From: Pseudomonas putida
GTDB taxonomy: Bacteria > Pseudomonadota > Gammaproteobacteria > Pseudomonadales > Pseudomonadaceae
Assembly (NCBI RefSeq): GCF_028682395.1
Contig: NZ_JANHLC010000008.1
Location: forward strand, 124,001 to 188,000
Reading direction: 5' to 3'
Length of the DNA: 64,000 bases
Part shown: piece after piece, positions 25,134-34,231 of the stretch
Layout of the letters: every line of letters begins with the position of its first letter
Numbering within the stretch: the stretch's first letter is position 1
The notes under the pieces: generated by a model
The model's database searches: none
What the model was told of the DNA's origin: nothing
What the model saw: the letters and a program-made list of their open reading frames with translations, nothing else
Made by a program: the position numbers and the translations under genes

Positions 25134-26309
25134 ATGACCTCCCCTCTGCATATCACCCTGATCACCGAAACCTTCCCCCCGGAAATCAATGGGGTGGCCA
25201 ATACCCTTGGCCGCCTTTGCGAAGGCTTGCGTGAGCGCGGCCATCGTATCGAGTTGATTCGTCCACGCCAGGGCTGCGACCAGAGCCGCAGCAGCGACGA
25301 TGGCCTGCTGCTCTGCCGCGGCTGGCCACTACCGGGTTATCCCGGCCTGCAATGGGGGCAGTCCTCGATGCACAAGCTGCTGCGACGCTGGAAGCGCCAG
25401 CGCCCCGACGTGCTGTACATCGCCACCGAAGGGCCGTTGGGATTGTCGGCCCTGCGCGCCGCTCGGCGGCTGGGCATCCGGGTTGTCAGCGGCTTCCACA
25501 CCAACTTCCAGCAGTATTCCAGCCAGTATGGCCTGGGCCTGCTGAGCCGGCTGCTGACCCACTACCTGCGCTGGTTCCACAACCGTTCGAGCCTGACCCT
25601 GGTCCCCAGCCCCAGCCAGCGCCTGGAACTGCAACGGCGCAGCTTCGAGCGCCTGGATCTGCTCGCCAGGGGCGTGGACAGCCAACTGTTTCATCCGGCC
25701 AAGCGGCTGACGGCCCTGCGCGAAAGCTGGGGCCTGGGCAGTGACGATATCGCGGTGATGCATGTTGGCCGGCTGGCCCTGGAAAAAAACCTGGGCTTGC
25801 TCGCCCACAGCTTTCGCCATCTGCAAGCCAGTTATCCACAGCGGCGCCTGAAACTGATCGTGGTGGGCGACGGCCCCCAGCGCCACGCGCTGGAACAGCA
25901 ACTACCGGAAGCGATTTTCTGCGGCACGCAACGCGGTGAGGCCCTGGCTTGCCACTATGCCTCGGGCGACCTGTTCCTGTTCCCAAGCCTGACAGAGACG
26001 TTCGGCAATGTGGTGCTCGAAGCCCTGGCCTCGGGCCTGGCCGTAGTGGCCTACGATGAGGCCGCTGCCGGCCAGCATATCCGCCACGGCTACAACGGGG
26101 TACTCGCCATGCCCGGCGACGAGGCGGCGTTCTGCGATGCCGCCTGCTGGCTGCTGGAAGAGCGCGAGACCCTGCGCAACATCCGCCTGAACGCCCGTCA
26201 ACATGCTCGACGCCAGGGCTGGGCAGCCATTATCGAGCAGTTCGAGGGACAATTGCGCGGCGCCTGTACCGTAGACGCCCCCCTCCCCGGTGCGATCCCT
26301 CCAGCCTGA
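25134..26309 (+). CDS. GT4-type glycosyltransferase (MgtA-like)
   Basis: A 391-residue GT-B-fold transferase. The N-terminal domain starts ITLITETFPPEINGVANTLGRLC; the C-terminal nucleotide-sugar domain has VGRLALEKNLGLL, VVGDGPQRHALE and the E-x7-E motif in TETFGNVVLEALASGLAVVAYDE. It resembles GDP-mannose-dependent alpha-mannosyltransferases acting on lipids. Donor and acceptor are not provable here. A longer open frame from 25065 exists; ATG 25134 fits the family start. No partner gene adjacent. Confidence 0.85.
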   Translation: MTSPLHITLITETFPPEINGVANTLGRLCEGLRERGHRIELIRPRQGCDQSRSSDDGLLLCRGWPLPGYPGLQWGQSSMHKLLRRWKRQRPDVLYIATEGPLGLSALRAARRLGIRVVSGFHTNFQQYSSQYGLGLLSRLLTHYLRWFHNRSSLTLVPSPSQRLELQRRSFERLDLLARGVDSQLFHPAKRLTALRESWGLGSDDIAVMHVGRLALEKNLGLLAHSFRHLQASYPQRRLKLIVVGDGPQRHALEQQLPEAIFCGTQRGEALACHYASGDLFLFPSLTETFGNVVLEALASGLAVVAYDEAAAGQHIRHGYNGVLAMPGDEAAFCDAACWLLEERETLRNIRLNARQHARRQGWAAIIEQFEGQLRGACTVDAPLPGAIPPA

Positions 26310-26353
26310 AGCGCAGCAGGCACCCAGCCCAGCGACCGCAACTAGGCCAGGAG

Positions 26354-27457
26354 TCAGACCAGGCTCATCAGGGCTTCGCGGCTGAATGGCAGGATGTCCT
26401 GCTCACGCCCTTCACGCACCTTGGTCGCCCAATCCGGATCGACCAGTAAGGCACGACCGACCGCCACCAGGTCAAACTCGTTGTTGTTCAGACGCTCGAG
26501 CAGCTTTTCCAGACTGGCCGGCTGGGCGACCTTGTCGGTGTTGACCATAAACTGCAGGAACTCGCCATCCAGCCCGACGCTGCCGACGGTGATGGTCGGC
26601 TTGCCGGTCAACTTGCGCGTCCAGCCGGCCAGGTTGAGGTCCGAACCCTGGAACTCCGGTTCCCAGAAGCGCCGCGTCGAGCAGTGGAAGATATCCACAC
26701 CGGCGTCGGCCAGCGGTTGCAGGAACTCTCCCAGCGCCTGTGCATCCTGGACCAGGCGCGCGCTGTAGTCCTGCTGCTTCCACTGGGAAAACCGGAAAAT
26801 AATCGGAAACTGCGGGCCGACTGCCGCACGCACGGCCTGAATCAGCTCAATGGCAAAGCGCGAGCGGTTGGCCAGGCTGCCGCCGTATTCATCGGTGCGT
26901 TGATTGGTGCCCTCCCAAAAAAACTGGTCGATCAGATAGCCATGGGCCCCATGGATCTCCACGCCATCCATGCCGATCCGCTGGGCGTCGAGCGCGGCCT
27001 GGGCGAATGCGGCAATCACGTCCTGGATATCCTGGAGGGTCATGCCATGGACCACCACCTGGCCGTCCTTGAGCTTTTCCATCGGTCCATAGCCCGGGAC
27101 ACTGGCATCCGGCTCGGTGCCCTTGCGGCGCACATTGCCGACATGCCAAAGCTGCGGCACGATCCTGCCGCCCTCGGCGTGTACGGCATCAACGACTTTT
27201 TTCCAGCCGGCCAGCGCGGCCTCGCCATAGAAGTGCGGCACATTGGGATAGCCATTGGCCGCCTGATGGCCAACCGTGGTGCCCTCGGTGATGATCAGTC
27301 CGACACCGGCCGCCGCGCGACGACGGTAGTACTCGATGACTTTCGAATTCGGTACACCACCCGGAGAGAACGAACGGGTCATGGGCGCCATGACCACCCG
27401 GGTCGGCAACTCCAGGGCGCCAAGGTGGAAAGGTTTGAACAAGGCTGCAACGGACAT
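26354..27457 (-). CDS. NADH:flavin oxidoreductase, Old Yellow Enzyme family
   Basis: A 367-residue FMN-dependent ene-reductase. Family marks: RVVMAPMTRSF near residue 20, QLWHVGN, the active-site HGAHGYLIDQFFWEGTNQRTDEYGGS pattern with the His-x-x-His pair (positions about 182-185), RFSQW, and C-terminal DLVAVGRALLVDPDW. Such enzymes reduce activated C=C bonds, nitro groups or xenobiotics. The physiological substrate is unknown. Single gene, convergent with the glycosyltransferase. Confidence 0.9.
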   Translation of the reverse strand: MSVAALFKPFHLGALELPTRVVMAPMTRSFSPGGVPNSKVIEYYRRRAAAGVGLIITEGTTVGHQAANGYPNVPHFYGEAALAGWKKVVDAVHAEGGRIVPQLWHVGNVRRKGTEPDASVPGYGPMEKLKDGQVVVHGMTLQDIQDVIAAFAQAALDAQRIGMDGVEIHGAHGYLIDQFFWEGTNQRTDEYGGSLANRSRFAIELIQAVRAAVGPQFPIIFRFSQWKQQDYSARLVQDAQALGEFLQPLADAGVDIFHCSTRRFWEPEFQGSDLNLAGWTRKLTGKPTITVGSVGLDGEFLQFMVNTDKVAQPASLEKLLERLNNNEFDLVAVGRALLVDPDWATKVREGREQDILPFSREALMSLV

Positions 27458-27592
27458 GGCAAGGCTCCACGGAAGACGGGAAATTATGATCAGGATAATA
27501 TTTCGCCCGCCAGGTAGCGCACAGCACTATTGATCTGAGTGATTAAGCTGTAGAAGGCGGGAATTGGCAGATAGGCGGCGAAGCCGAAACGG

Positions 27593-27650
27593 GTGCCCGT
27601 AGCGAGCGTTGGGCGCTCGATCGCAGCCTGACGGCAGCGGCTACAGGCAC
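27593..27650. repeat. REP doublet (REPIN-like)
   Basis: Ends GTGCC (27593-27597) and GGCAC (27646-27650) frame an inverted pair GTAGC...GCTAC. The right half, CGCAGCCTGACGGCAGCGGC (27622-27641), is typical of REP sequences in the fluorescens group. An internal GAGCG/CGCTC hairpin is also present. It lies just after the gpx stop. Confidence 0.65.
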
Positions 27651-27657
27651 GAGTGGA

Positions 27658-28140
27658 TCAGGCGAGCGCTTTTTCGATGGCCTGGACCACGCTGGGATCA
27701 TCCGGCGCCGTGCGCGGCGAGAAGCGCGCCAGCACCCGACCATCCTGGCCCACGAGGAATTTCTCGAAATTCCAGGTGATATCCCCAGGAAACTCGGCCC
27801 CCTCGCCCGCCAGCAGGCGGTACAACTGATGCCGCTCAGGGCCGTTGACTTCGAGCTTGCTGCTCAGTGGAAAACTCACCCCGTAGTTGAGGCTGCAGAA
27901 CTCCGCGATTTCCTGCTCGCTGCCCGGCTCCTGCCCGGCGAACTGATTGCACGGCAAGCCCAGGACACTGAAACCCTGGCCCTTGAACTGCTGGTAGAGA
28001 TTTTCCAACGCTGCGTACTGCGGCGTCAGGCCGCACTTGGAAGCGACGTTGACAACCAGTACTACCTGTCCCTTGAAGGGCGCGAGTGGCAGTTCCTGGC
28101 CATCCAGAGCTTTCAATGTAAGGTCGTGAAAAGCACTCAT
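27658..28140 (-). CDS. Glutathione peroxidase (cysteine type)
   Basis: A 160-residue thiol peroxidase. The catalytic cysteine is C36 in NVASKCGLTPQY, replacing selenocysteine. The Gln and Trp partners are in LPCNQFAGQEPGS and ITWNFEKFLV. It detoxifies peroxides in the cytosol, using thioredoxin or glutathione. ATG at 28140 gives MSAFHDL; the frame to 28176 has no ribosome site. It lies downstream of the FKBP gene in the same direction but beyond that gene's terminator. Confidence 0.93.
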   Translation of the reverse strand: MSAFHDLTLKALDGQELPLAPFKGQVVLVVNVASKCGLTPQYAALENLYQQFKGQGFSVLGLPCNQFAGQEPGSEQEIAEFCSLNYGVSFPLSSKLEVNGPERHQLYRLLAGEGAEFPGDITWNFEKFLVGQDGRVLARFSPRTAPDDPSVVQAIEKALA

Positions 28141-28215
28141 GACGAACCCCCAAATTCCCGTGTCGCGTCTCGACATCGTTGCCCGGCTCGCAAGCCGGCA
28201 AAACCATGCTCGATT

Positions 28216-28240
28216 GAAAAAGGCGCCCGTGGGCGCCTTC
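28216..28240 (-). terminator. Terminator of the FKBP gene
   Basis: AAGGCGCCC (28220-28228), GT, GGGCGCCTT (28231-28239). On the minus strand the stem is followed by TTTTT (28221-28217). Confidence 0.88.
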
Positions 28241-28266
28241 CTACACTTTGAGCTTAGCAGCAGAAA

Positions 28267-28752
28267 TCAGTGGTGATGACCACCTTCGCCATGGACGTGA
28301 CCATGGGCGACTTCTTCTTCGCTGGCATCACGGATGGCAACGATCTTGACCTGGAAGTTCAGGCGCTGGCCAGCCAGTGGGTGGTTGCCGTCGACGGTAA
28401 CGTCGTCGCCGTCCAGGTCACGAATGGTGACGATCTGCATCTGGCCGTCCGGAGCGGAAGCGTGGAACTGCATGCCCACTTCCAGCTCGTCGACGCCTTC
28501 GAACATGCTGCGGCTGAGGGTGCTGACCAGCTCGGCAGTGTATTCGCCATAGGCATCTTCGGGTTCAACGGCTACGGTCAGCTCGTCGCCGACTGCTTTG
28601 CCTTCCAGGGCCTTTTCCAGACCTGGAATGATGTTCCCTGCACCTTGCAGGTAGACCAGCGGCGCGCCGCCGGCAGAGCTGTCGATGACCTCACCAGCGT
28701 CGTTGGTCAGGGTATAGTCAATGGAGACAGCCTTATTGGCGGCGATCAGCAT
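28267..28752 (-). CDS. FKBP-type peptidyl-prolyl isomerase, SlyD-like
   Basis: A 161-residue SlyD-like isomerase and chaperone. The FKBP part starts KAVSIDYTLTNDAGEVIDSS and has GNIIPGLEKALEG; the insert-in-flap chaperone domain covers AVEPEDAYGEY...VDGNHPLAG. The C-terminal tail EVAHGHVHGEGGHHH is a His-rich metal-binding tail, shorter than in enterobacterial SlyD. Start at 28752 chosen because the longer frame lacks a ribosome site. Followed by a strong terminator. Confidence 0.92.
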   Translation of the reverse strand: MLIAANKAVSIDYTLTNDAGEVIDSSAGGAPLVYLQGAGNIIPGLEKALEGKAVGDELTVAVEPEDAYGEYTAELVSTLSRSMFEGVDELEVGMQFHASAPDGQMQIVTIRDLDGDDVTVDGNHPLAGQRLNFQVKIVAIRDASEEEVAHGHVHGEGGHHH

Positions 28753-29059
28753 GGGGCGAGACCTTTTGCATAAGAATGAAGAGCGGACAAGTCTAAACAA
28801 GGATTCGTCCGAAAGCGAACGGAACCCGGACGGACGGGAGACGACATTAACCTCGCGAATCCTCGGTTTTCGTCAGGACGAGGACGCGCACTGGGTGGCC
28901 GTGCTCTCCTGCGGTCATACCCAGCACCTGCGCCACTTGCCGCCCTGGCAGTCACGGGCCTGGGTCCTTGATCCACGGCAACGCCAGGAAAAAATCGGCC
29001 AGCCCTTTGCCTGCGGTTGGTGCGCTCAGGCCTCGGTTAACGATAATCTTACCGATTGA
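28751..29059 (+). CDS. DUF3565 family protein
   Basis: A small protein (102 residues from this start) with the DUF3565 core GFRQDEDAHWVAVLSCGHTQHLRHLPPW and a closing FACGWC: the Cys-x-His and Cys-x2-Cys arrangement suggests a metal-binding knuckle. Function unknown. The start is uncertain. ATG 28751 overlaps the start codon of the divergent FKBP gene, and TTG 28766 and an upstream ATG 28721 are alternatives. The first 35 residues are low in conserved features, so a shorter protein is possible. Followed by pta at 55 bases. Confidence 0.7.
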   Translation: MGRDLLHKNEERTSLNKDSSESERNPDGRETTLTSRILGFRQDEDAHWVAVLSCGHTQHLRHLPPWQSRAWVLDPRQRQEKIGQPFACGWCAQASVNDNLTD

Positions 29060-29113
29060 TTCAGGCACAGGGCGCCACGACCCCTTGCCACAGGCTCATT
29101 TCGAGAAGCCCAC

Positions 29114-31213
29114 ATGCAGACTTTCTTTATTGCACCCACCGACTTTGGCGTGGGTCTGACCTCTATCAGCCTCGGGCTGGTACGCACCCTGGAACGCGCC
29201 GGCCTGAAGGTTGGTTTCTTCAAACCAATCGCCCAGCCCCATCCCGGCGACCTCGGCCCGGAACGCTCGACTGAACTCGTCGCCCGCACCCACGGCCTCA
29301 AGCCCCCGCAGCCCCTGGGCCTGGCCCATGTCGAACGGATGCTCGGCGATGGCCAACTGGATGAGCTGCTCGAAGAAATCATCACCCTTTACCAGCAGGC
29401 CGCCGTCGGCAAGGACGTGCTGATCGTCGAAGGCATGGTCCCCACCCGCAGCGCCAGCTATGCCGCCCGGGTCAATCTGCACCTGGCCAAGAGCCTGGAC
29501 GCCGAGGTCATCCTGGTATCGGCACCGGAAAACGAAGTGCTGACCGAGCTGTCCGGACGCGTTGAATTGCAGGCCCAACTGTTTGGCGGGCCGAAAGACC
29601 CGAAAGTCCTCGGCGTGATCCTCAACAAGGTGCGCACCGAAGAGAGCATGGAAACCTTCGCCGCCCGCCTGAAGGAGCATTCGCCGCTGCTGCGCAGTGG
29701 GGATTTCCGCCTGCTGGGCTGCATTCCGTTCCAGCCGGAACTGAACGCCCCGCGCACCCGTGACGTCGCCGACCTGCTGGGCGCCCAGGTACTCAATGCC
29801 GGTGACTATGAAACCCGGCGCATGAACAAGATCATCATTTGCGCCCGCACCGTGCTCAACACCGTGCAACTGCTCAAGCCCGGCGTCTTGGTGGTCACCC
29901 CCGGCGACCGCGACGACATTATTCTCGCGGTCAGCCTCGCCGCCATGAACGGCGTACCGCTGGCCGGCCTCCTGCTGACCAGCGACACCCTGCCCGACCC
30001 GCGGATCATGGAGCTCTGCCGGGGCGCCTTGCAGGCCGGCCTGCCTGTGTTGTCGGTCAGTACCGGCTCCTATGACACGGCCAACCGCCTCAATGGCCTG
30101 AACAAGGAAATCCCCATCGATGACCGCGAGCGCGCGGAAATCATCACCGATTTCGTCGCTGGCTATCTCGATGCCCAGTGGCTGCACCAGCGCTGTGGCA
30201 CTCCTCGGGAAATGCGCCTGACCCCGGCCGTGTTCCGCTATCAGTTGATCCAGCGGGCGCAGCAGGCCAACAAACGCATTGTCCTGCCCGAAGGCAGCGA
30301 GCCGCTGACTGTGCAGGCCGCCGCCATCTGCCAGGCCCGGGGCATTGCCCGCTGCGTGTTGCTGGCCAAGCCGGCGGATGTCGAGGCCGTCGCCAAGGCC
30401 CACGGTTTCGAGTTGCCGCAAGGTCTGGAAATTCTTGATCCCGACCTGATCCGCGAACGCTATGTCGAACCCATGGTCGCCCTGCGCAAGAGCAAAAGCC
30501 TCAATGCGCCCATGGCCGAGCAGCAGTTGGAAGACACGGTCGTGATCGGCACCATGATGCTCGCGCTGGATGAAGTCGACGGCCTGGTCTCGGGGGTGAT
30601 CCACTCCACCGCCAATACCATTCGCCCGGCCCTGCAACTGATCAAGACCGCGCCGGGCTGCACCTTGGTTTCGTCGGTGTTTTTCATGCTGTTCCCCGAG
30701 CAGGTGCTGGTCTATGGCGACTGCGTGATGAACCCGCACCCGTCAGCCACCGAACTGGCAGAAATCGCGCTGCAAAGCGCCGACTCCGCGGCGGCCTTCG
30801 GCATTACACCGCGCGTGGCGATGATCAGCTATTCCAGCGGTGACTCGGCCAGCGGCGAAGAGGTCGAGAAGGTCCGCGAGGCCACTCTGCTGGCCCATGA
30901 GGCGCAGAACGCGCTGCTGATCGACGGCCCACTGCAATACGATGCGGCCGCCAACGACACGGTGGCCCGGCAACTGGCGCCCAACAGCCAGGTCGCCGGC
31001 CGCGCGACGGTGTTTGTGTTCCCGGACCTCAACACCGGCAACACCACCCATAAGGCCGTGCAACGCAGCGCCGACTGCGTCAGCCTCGGGCCGATGCTGC
31101 AAGGCCTGCGCAAGCCGGTCAATGATCTGCCACGCGGCGCCCAGGTCGACGATATTGTCTACACCATCGCCCTGACTGCCATCCAAGCCGCCAACCGACC
31201 TGTGGATATCTAG
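29114..31213 (+). CDS. pta: Phosphate acetyltransferase
   Basis: A 699-residue long-form Pta that interconverts acetyl-CoA and acetyl phosphate. Three parts are visible: a BioD-like N-terminal domain (MQTFFIAPTDFGVGLTSISLGLVR, KVGFFKPIAQP), a DRTGG domain in the middle (about 230-345), and a C-terminal catalytic PTA domain (KRIVLPEGSEPLTVQAA, GMVHST-type GVIHSTANTIRPALQLI, FFMLFPEQVLVYGDCVMNPHP). Length is normal. ackA is not next to it, unlike in P. aeruginosa. The acyltransferase gene starts directly after its stop codon. Confidence 0.96.
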   Translation: MQTFFIAPTDFGVGLTSISLGLVRTLERAGLKVGFFKPIAQPHPGDLGPERSTELVARTHGLKPPQPLGLAHVERMLGDGQLDELLEEIITLYQQAAVGKDVLIVEGMVPTRSASYAARVNLHLAKSLDAEVILVSAPENEVLTELSGRVELQAQLFGGPKDPKVLGVILNKVRTEESMETFAARLKEHSPLLRSGDFRLLGCIPFQPELNAPRTRDVADLLGAQVLNAGDYETRRMNKIIICARTVLNTVQLLKPGVLVVTPGDRDDIILAVSLAAMNGVPLAGLLLTSDTLPDPRIMELCRGALQAGLPVLSVSTGSYDTANRLNGLNKEIPIDDRERAEIITDFVAGYLDAQWLHQRCGTPREMRLTPAVFRYQLIQRAQQANKRIVLPEGSEPLTVQAAAICQARGIARCVLLAKPADVEAVAKAHGFELPQGLEILDPDLIRERYVEPMVALRKSKSLNAPMAEQQLEDTVVIGTMMLALDEVDGLVSGVIHSTANTIRPALQLIKTAPGCTLVSSVFFMLFPEQVLVYGDCVMNPHPSATELAEIALQSADSAAAFGITPRVAMISYSSGDSASGEEVEKVREATLLAHEAQNALLIDGPLQYDAAANDTVARQLAPNSQVAGRATVFVFPDLNTGNTTHKAVQRSADCVSLGPMLQGLRKPVNDLPRGAQVDDIVYTIALTAIQAANRPVDI

Positions 31214-32122
31214 ATGCTGGACTTCCTGCCTGCCCCCCTGCGCGGGGTCATTGCCTCCCTGTTACTGGCGCTCAATACGATCGTCTGCTGCACCCCGCTG
31301 TTTATCGTGGCGATCTTCAAGCTGTGCCTGCCGTTCCCGGCGGCGCAGCGCTGTACCGACTGGCTGATGAGCCATATCCACGAAGCCTGGATCAGCAACA
31401 ACAAGGCCTGGATGAACCTGCTGCGGCGCACCCGTTGGCACCTCGAGGGGATGCAGGGGCTCGATTACCAGCATTCCTACCTGATCACCAGCAACCACCA
31501 GAGCTGGGTCGACATCATGGTGCTGCAGTACGTGTTCAATCGCCGGATTCGCCCACTCAAGTTCTTTCTCAAGCAGGAACTGATCTGGGTGCCGGTGATT
31601 GGCCTGGCCTGGTGGGCGCTGGGCTTTCCCTTTATGAAGCGCTACTCCAAGGCCTACCTGGCCAAGCACCCGGAAAAGAAAGGCAAGGACCTGGAAACCA
31701 CGCGCAAGACCTGCGCGAAGTTTCGCCACAACCCGGTCGGCATTTTCAATTTCGTCGAAGGCACGCGCTTTACCGAAGCCAAGCATGCTCAGCAGCAGTC
31801 ACCGTTTCGCTACCTGCTCAAGCCCAAGGCGGGCGGAATTGCCTTTGTGCTGGATGCCATGGGCGAGCAACTCGAAGCCATCGTCAATGTGACCATCCAC
31901 TACCCGGCCGGGCGACCGGGCTACTGGGACCTGCTGTGCGGCAATGTCCGCGAGGTGGTGGTGCATGTCGAAAAGCTGATGATCCCCGCCGAATTCATCG
32001 GCAAGAACTACGACCAGGACGACCCGTATCGGCTGGCCTTCCAGCAATGGATCAACCGTTTGTGGGAAGACAAAGACACGCTGCTGGAACAGCTGCATCG
32101 CCAATACCCCGAACAGGGCTGA
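31214..32122 (+). CDS. PlsC-family acyltransferase (YihG-like)
   Basis: A 302-residue membrane-bound 1-acylglycerol-3-phosphate acyltransferase homologue. N-terminal hydrophobic helix; the catalytic H-x4-D motif is in SNHQSWVDIMVLQ; the second motif is FNFVEGTRFTEAKH. This arrangement resembles E. coli YihG, a PlsC relative with special acyl-chain choice. Likely role: phosphatidic acid remodelling at the inner membrane. Immediately downstream of pta, probably co-transcribed. Confidence 0.88.
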   Translation: MLDFLPAPLRGVIASLLLALNTIVCCTPLFIVAIFKLCLPFPAAQRCTDWLMSHIHEAWISNNKAWMNLLRRTRWHLEGMQGLDYQHSYLITSNHQSWVDIMVLQYVFNRRIRPLKFFLKQELIWVPVIGLAWWALGFPFMKRYSKAYLAKHPEKKGKDLETTRKTCAKFRHNPVGIFNFVEGTRFTEAKHAQQQSPFRYLLKPKAGGIAFVLDAMGEQLEAIVNVTIHYPAGRPGYWDLLCGNVREVVVHVEKLMIPAEFIGKNYDQDDPYRLAFQQWINRLWEDKDTLLEQLHRQYPEQG

Positions 32123-32246
32123 ACACCGCCCCCTGTAGCGATTGCCGTCAGCTGACATTCACGTACACAGCGCTCGCAAAACGCCAGCCCGTGGGCAGGC
32201 CTGATGCACCGCGTGCAGCGAAAGACGCCGCCTATCGGCAGACAAC

Positions 32247-32284
32247 AAAAAGCCCGTAGCCGATCACTCGACTACGGGCTTTTA
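32247..32284. terminator. Bidirectional terminator between the acyltransferase gene and cysNC
   Basis: AAAAGCCCGTAG (32248-32259) pairs with CTACGGGCTTTT (32272-32283) around a 12-base loop, with A- and T-runs on both sides. Confidence 0.9.
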
Positions 32285-32323
32285 CTAACCCCTGACGCTT
32301 GAAACTCAGGCTGTCGTTAAGGC

Positions 32324-34222
32324 TTAAATCGCCCCACGGCTACGCAACAGTTCCAGCACCAGCTTGACGCTTTCATCCAGCGACAGGCTCTGGGTATCGA
32401 CCACCAGGTCGGCATCCAGTGGCACATCGTACGGGAAGGACTCACCCGGGATATTGTCCCCACCCGCCGCATACAGCCCCTGCGGATCACGCGCCTGGCA
32501 CACCTGCGGCGACGCCTGGACATAGACCGTCAGCAAACGCTCGCGACCGACCAGCACCTTGGCCTGCTCACGGCCTTCGGCATCCGGGGCGACAAACGCG
32601 GCCAGGGTCAGCAGGCCGGCTTCGTTGAACTGGCGCGCCACATGGGCGGCACGCCGCCAGTTCTCGGTACGCCCGGCACGATCCTGCGGCAAGCCCTTGT
32701 TCAGGTCATGGCGCAGGTTCTGGCCATCGAGTACAAACACCGCACGCCCCATATCGAAGAGCTTGCGCTCGACGGCATAGGCCAGGGTGCTCTTGCCTGC
32801 ACCCGACAGACCGCTGAACAACACGGTCGCCGGGCGTTGGCCGAAGCGCTGGGCACGCTCCTCGGTGGACACATGGGCCAGCTTGCCATGGGCTGTCGCA
32901 CTGCCATGGGCCACCGGCTGGGCGACGATCATGCCCGCGCCCACGGTGCCATTGGTCAGGCGGTCGATAATGATAAAGGCGCCCGTCGTGCGGTTGCTGT
33001 CGTAGCCATCCAGGGCAATCGGCGCATCCAGGCTGAGCTTGACCTTGCCGATCTCGTTCAGCTGCAGGGCGCTGGCCGGACCTTCTTCCAGGGTGTTGAC
33101 GTCCACCTTGTGCAGGATGCTGGCAATCGAACCCGGTACATAGCTGGTGGCGCGCTTGATGTCGTACTTCTTGCCCGGGAGCATAGGCTCCTCAGCCATC
33201 CAGACCAGCATGGCCTCGAAACTGTCGGTCACCGGTGGCACGTTGTCGGCATGCACCAACAGGTCGCCACGGGAGATATCGATCTCGTCTTCCATGGTCA
33301 AGGTCACGGCCTGACCTGGGCCTGCATGTTCCAACTCGCCCTCAAACGTGACGATGGATTTCACCCGGCTGCTCTTGCCCGATGGCAGTACGACGATCTC
33401 GTCGCCCTTCTTGACCACGCCGCTCGCCAGGGTGCCAGCAAAGCCGCGGAAATTCAGGTTCGGCCGGTTGACGTACTGCACGGGGAAACGCAGGTCGGTG
33501 AAATTGCGGTCGCCGGCCACCTCGACGGTTTCCAGGATTTCCATCAGCGACTGGCCGGTGTACCACGGCGAACGCTCGCTGCGGTTGACCACGTTGTCGC
33601 CCTTGAGCGCAGACATCGGCACGAAGTGCAGGCTGCTCGGCTGGGAGGCCAGGCCTTCGGCGAACTTCAGGTAATCGGCCTTGATCGACTCGAACACACC
33701 TTCGTCAAACCCCTTGAGGTCCATCTTGTTGATGGCGACGACGATATGCTTGATACCCAGCAGGGACGCAATAAAGCTGTGGCGGCGGGTCTGGGTTTGC
33801 ACGCCGTAGCGGGCATCGACCAGGATAATCGCCAGGTCGCAGGTCGAAGCGCCCGTGGCCATATTGCGGGTGTACTGCTCATGGCCGGGGGTGTCGGCAA
33901 TGATGAATTTGCGTTTGGCGGTGGAGAAGTAGCGGTAGGCGACATCGATGGTGATGCCCTGCTCACGCTCGGCCTGCAAGCCGTCGACCAGCAACGCCAG
34001 GTCGATATCGTCACCGGTGGTGCCGACCTTCTTCGAGTCGCGGGTAATGGCTTCCAGATGGTCTTCGTAGATCATCTTGGAGTCGTGCAGCAGGCGCCCG
34101 ATCAGGGTGCTCTTGCCGTCGTCGACGTTGCCGCAGGTCAGGAAACGCAACAGCTCTTTGCGTTCGTGCTGGGCCAGGTAGGCGAGGATGTCCTCGCTGA
34201 TCAATTCAGATTGGTGCGACAT
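32324..34222 (-). CDS. cysNC: Fused sulfate adenylyltransferase subunit 1 / adenylylsulfate kinase
   Basis: A 632-residue bifunctional protein. The N-terminal CysN GTPase has G1 GNVDDGKS (31-38), DTPGHEQYTRN and NKMDL; it drives ATP sulfurylase with CysD. The C-terminal CysC kinase starts about residue 463, has P-loop GLSGAGKS (471-478) and the DGQNLRHDLNKGL and GLYAAG-DN-PGESFPYD segments; it phosphorylates APS to PAPS. In the kinase, the residue matching the serine of the usual F-[IV]-S-P motif is Ala (AAFVAPDAEGRE). Lies 9 bases after cysD in one operon. Confidence 0.95.
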   Translation of the reverse strand: MSHQSELISEDILAYLAQHERKELLRFLTCGNVDDGKSTLIGRLLHDSKMIYEDHLEAITRDSKKVGTTGDDIDLALLVDGLQAEREQGITIDVAYRYFSTAKRKFIIADTPGHEQYTRNMATGASTCDLAIILVDARYGVQTQTRRHSFIASLLGIKHIVVAINKMDLKGFDEGVFESIKADYLKFAEGLASQPSSLHFVPMSALKGDNVVNRSERSPWYTGQSLMEILETVEVAGDRNFTDLRFPVQYVNRPNLNFRGFAGTLASGVVKKGDEIVVLPSGKSSRVKSIVTFEGELEHAGPGQAVTLTMEDEIDISRGDLLVHADNVPPVTDSFEAMLVWMAEEPMLPGKKYDIKRATSYVPGSIASILHKVDVNTLEEGPASALQLNEIGKVKLSLDAPIALDGYDSNRTTGAFIIIDRLTNGTVGAGMIVAQPVAHGSATAHGKLAHVSTEERAQRFGQRPATVLFSGLSGAGKSTLAYAVERKLFDMGRAVFVLDGQNLRHDLNKGLPQDRAGRTENWRRAAHVARQFNEAGLLTLAAFVAPDAEGREQAKVLVGRERLLTVYVQASPQVCQARDPQGLYAAGGDNIPGESFPYDVPLDADLVVDTQSLSLDESVKLVLELLRSRGAI

Positions 34223-34231
34223 GACAACCCC

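Noticed and set aside
29096..30739. A 547-codon minus-strand frame inside pta
   Set aside because: Mirror of pta, which shows all Pta domains in the plus strand.
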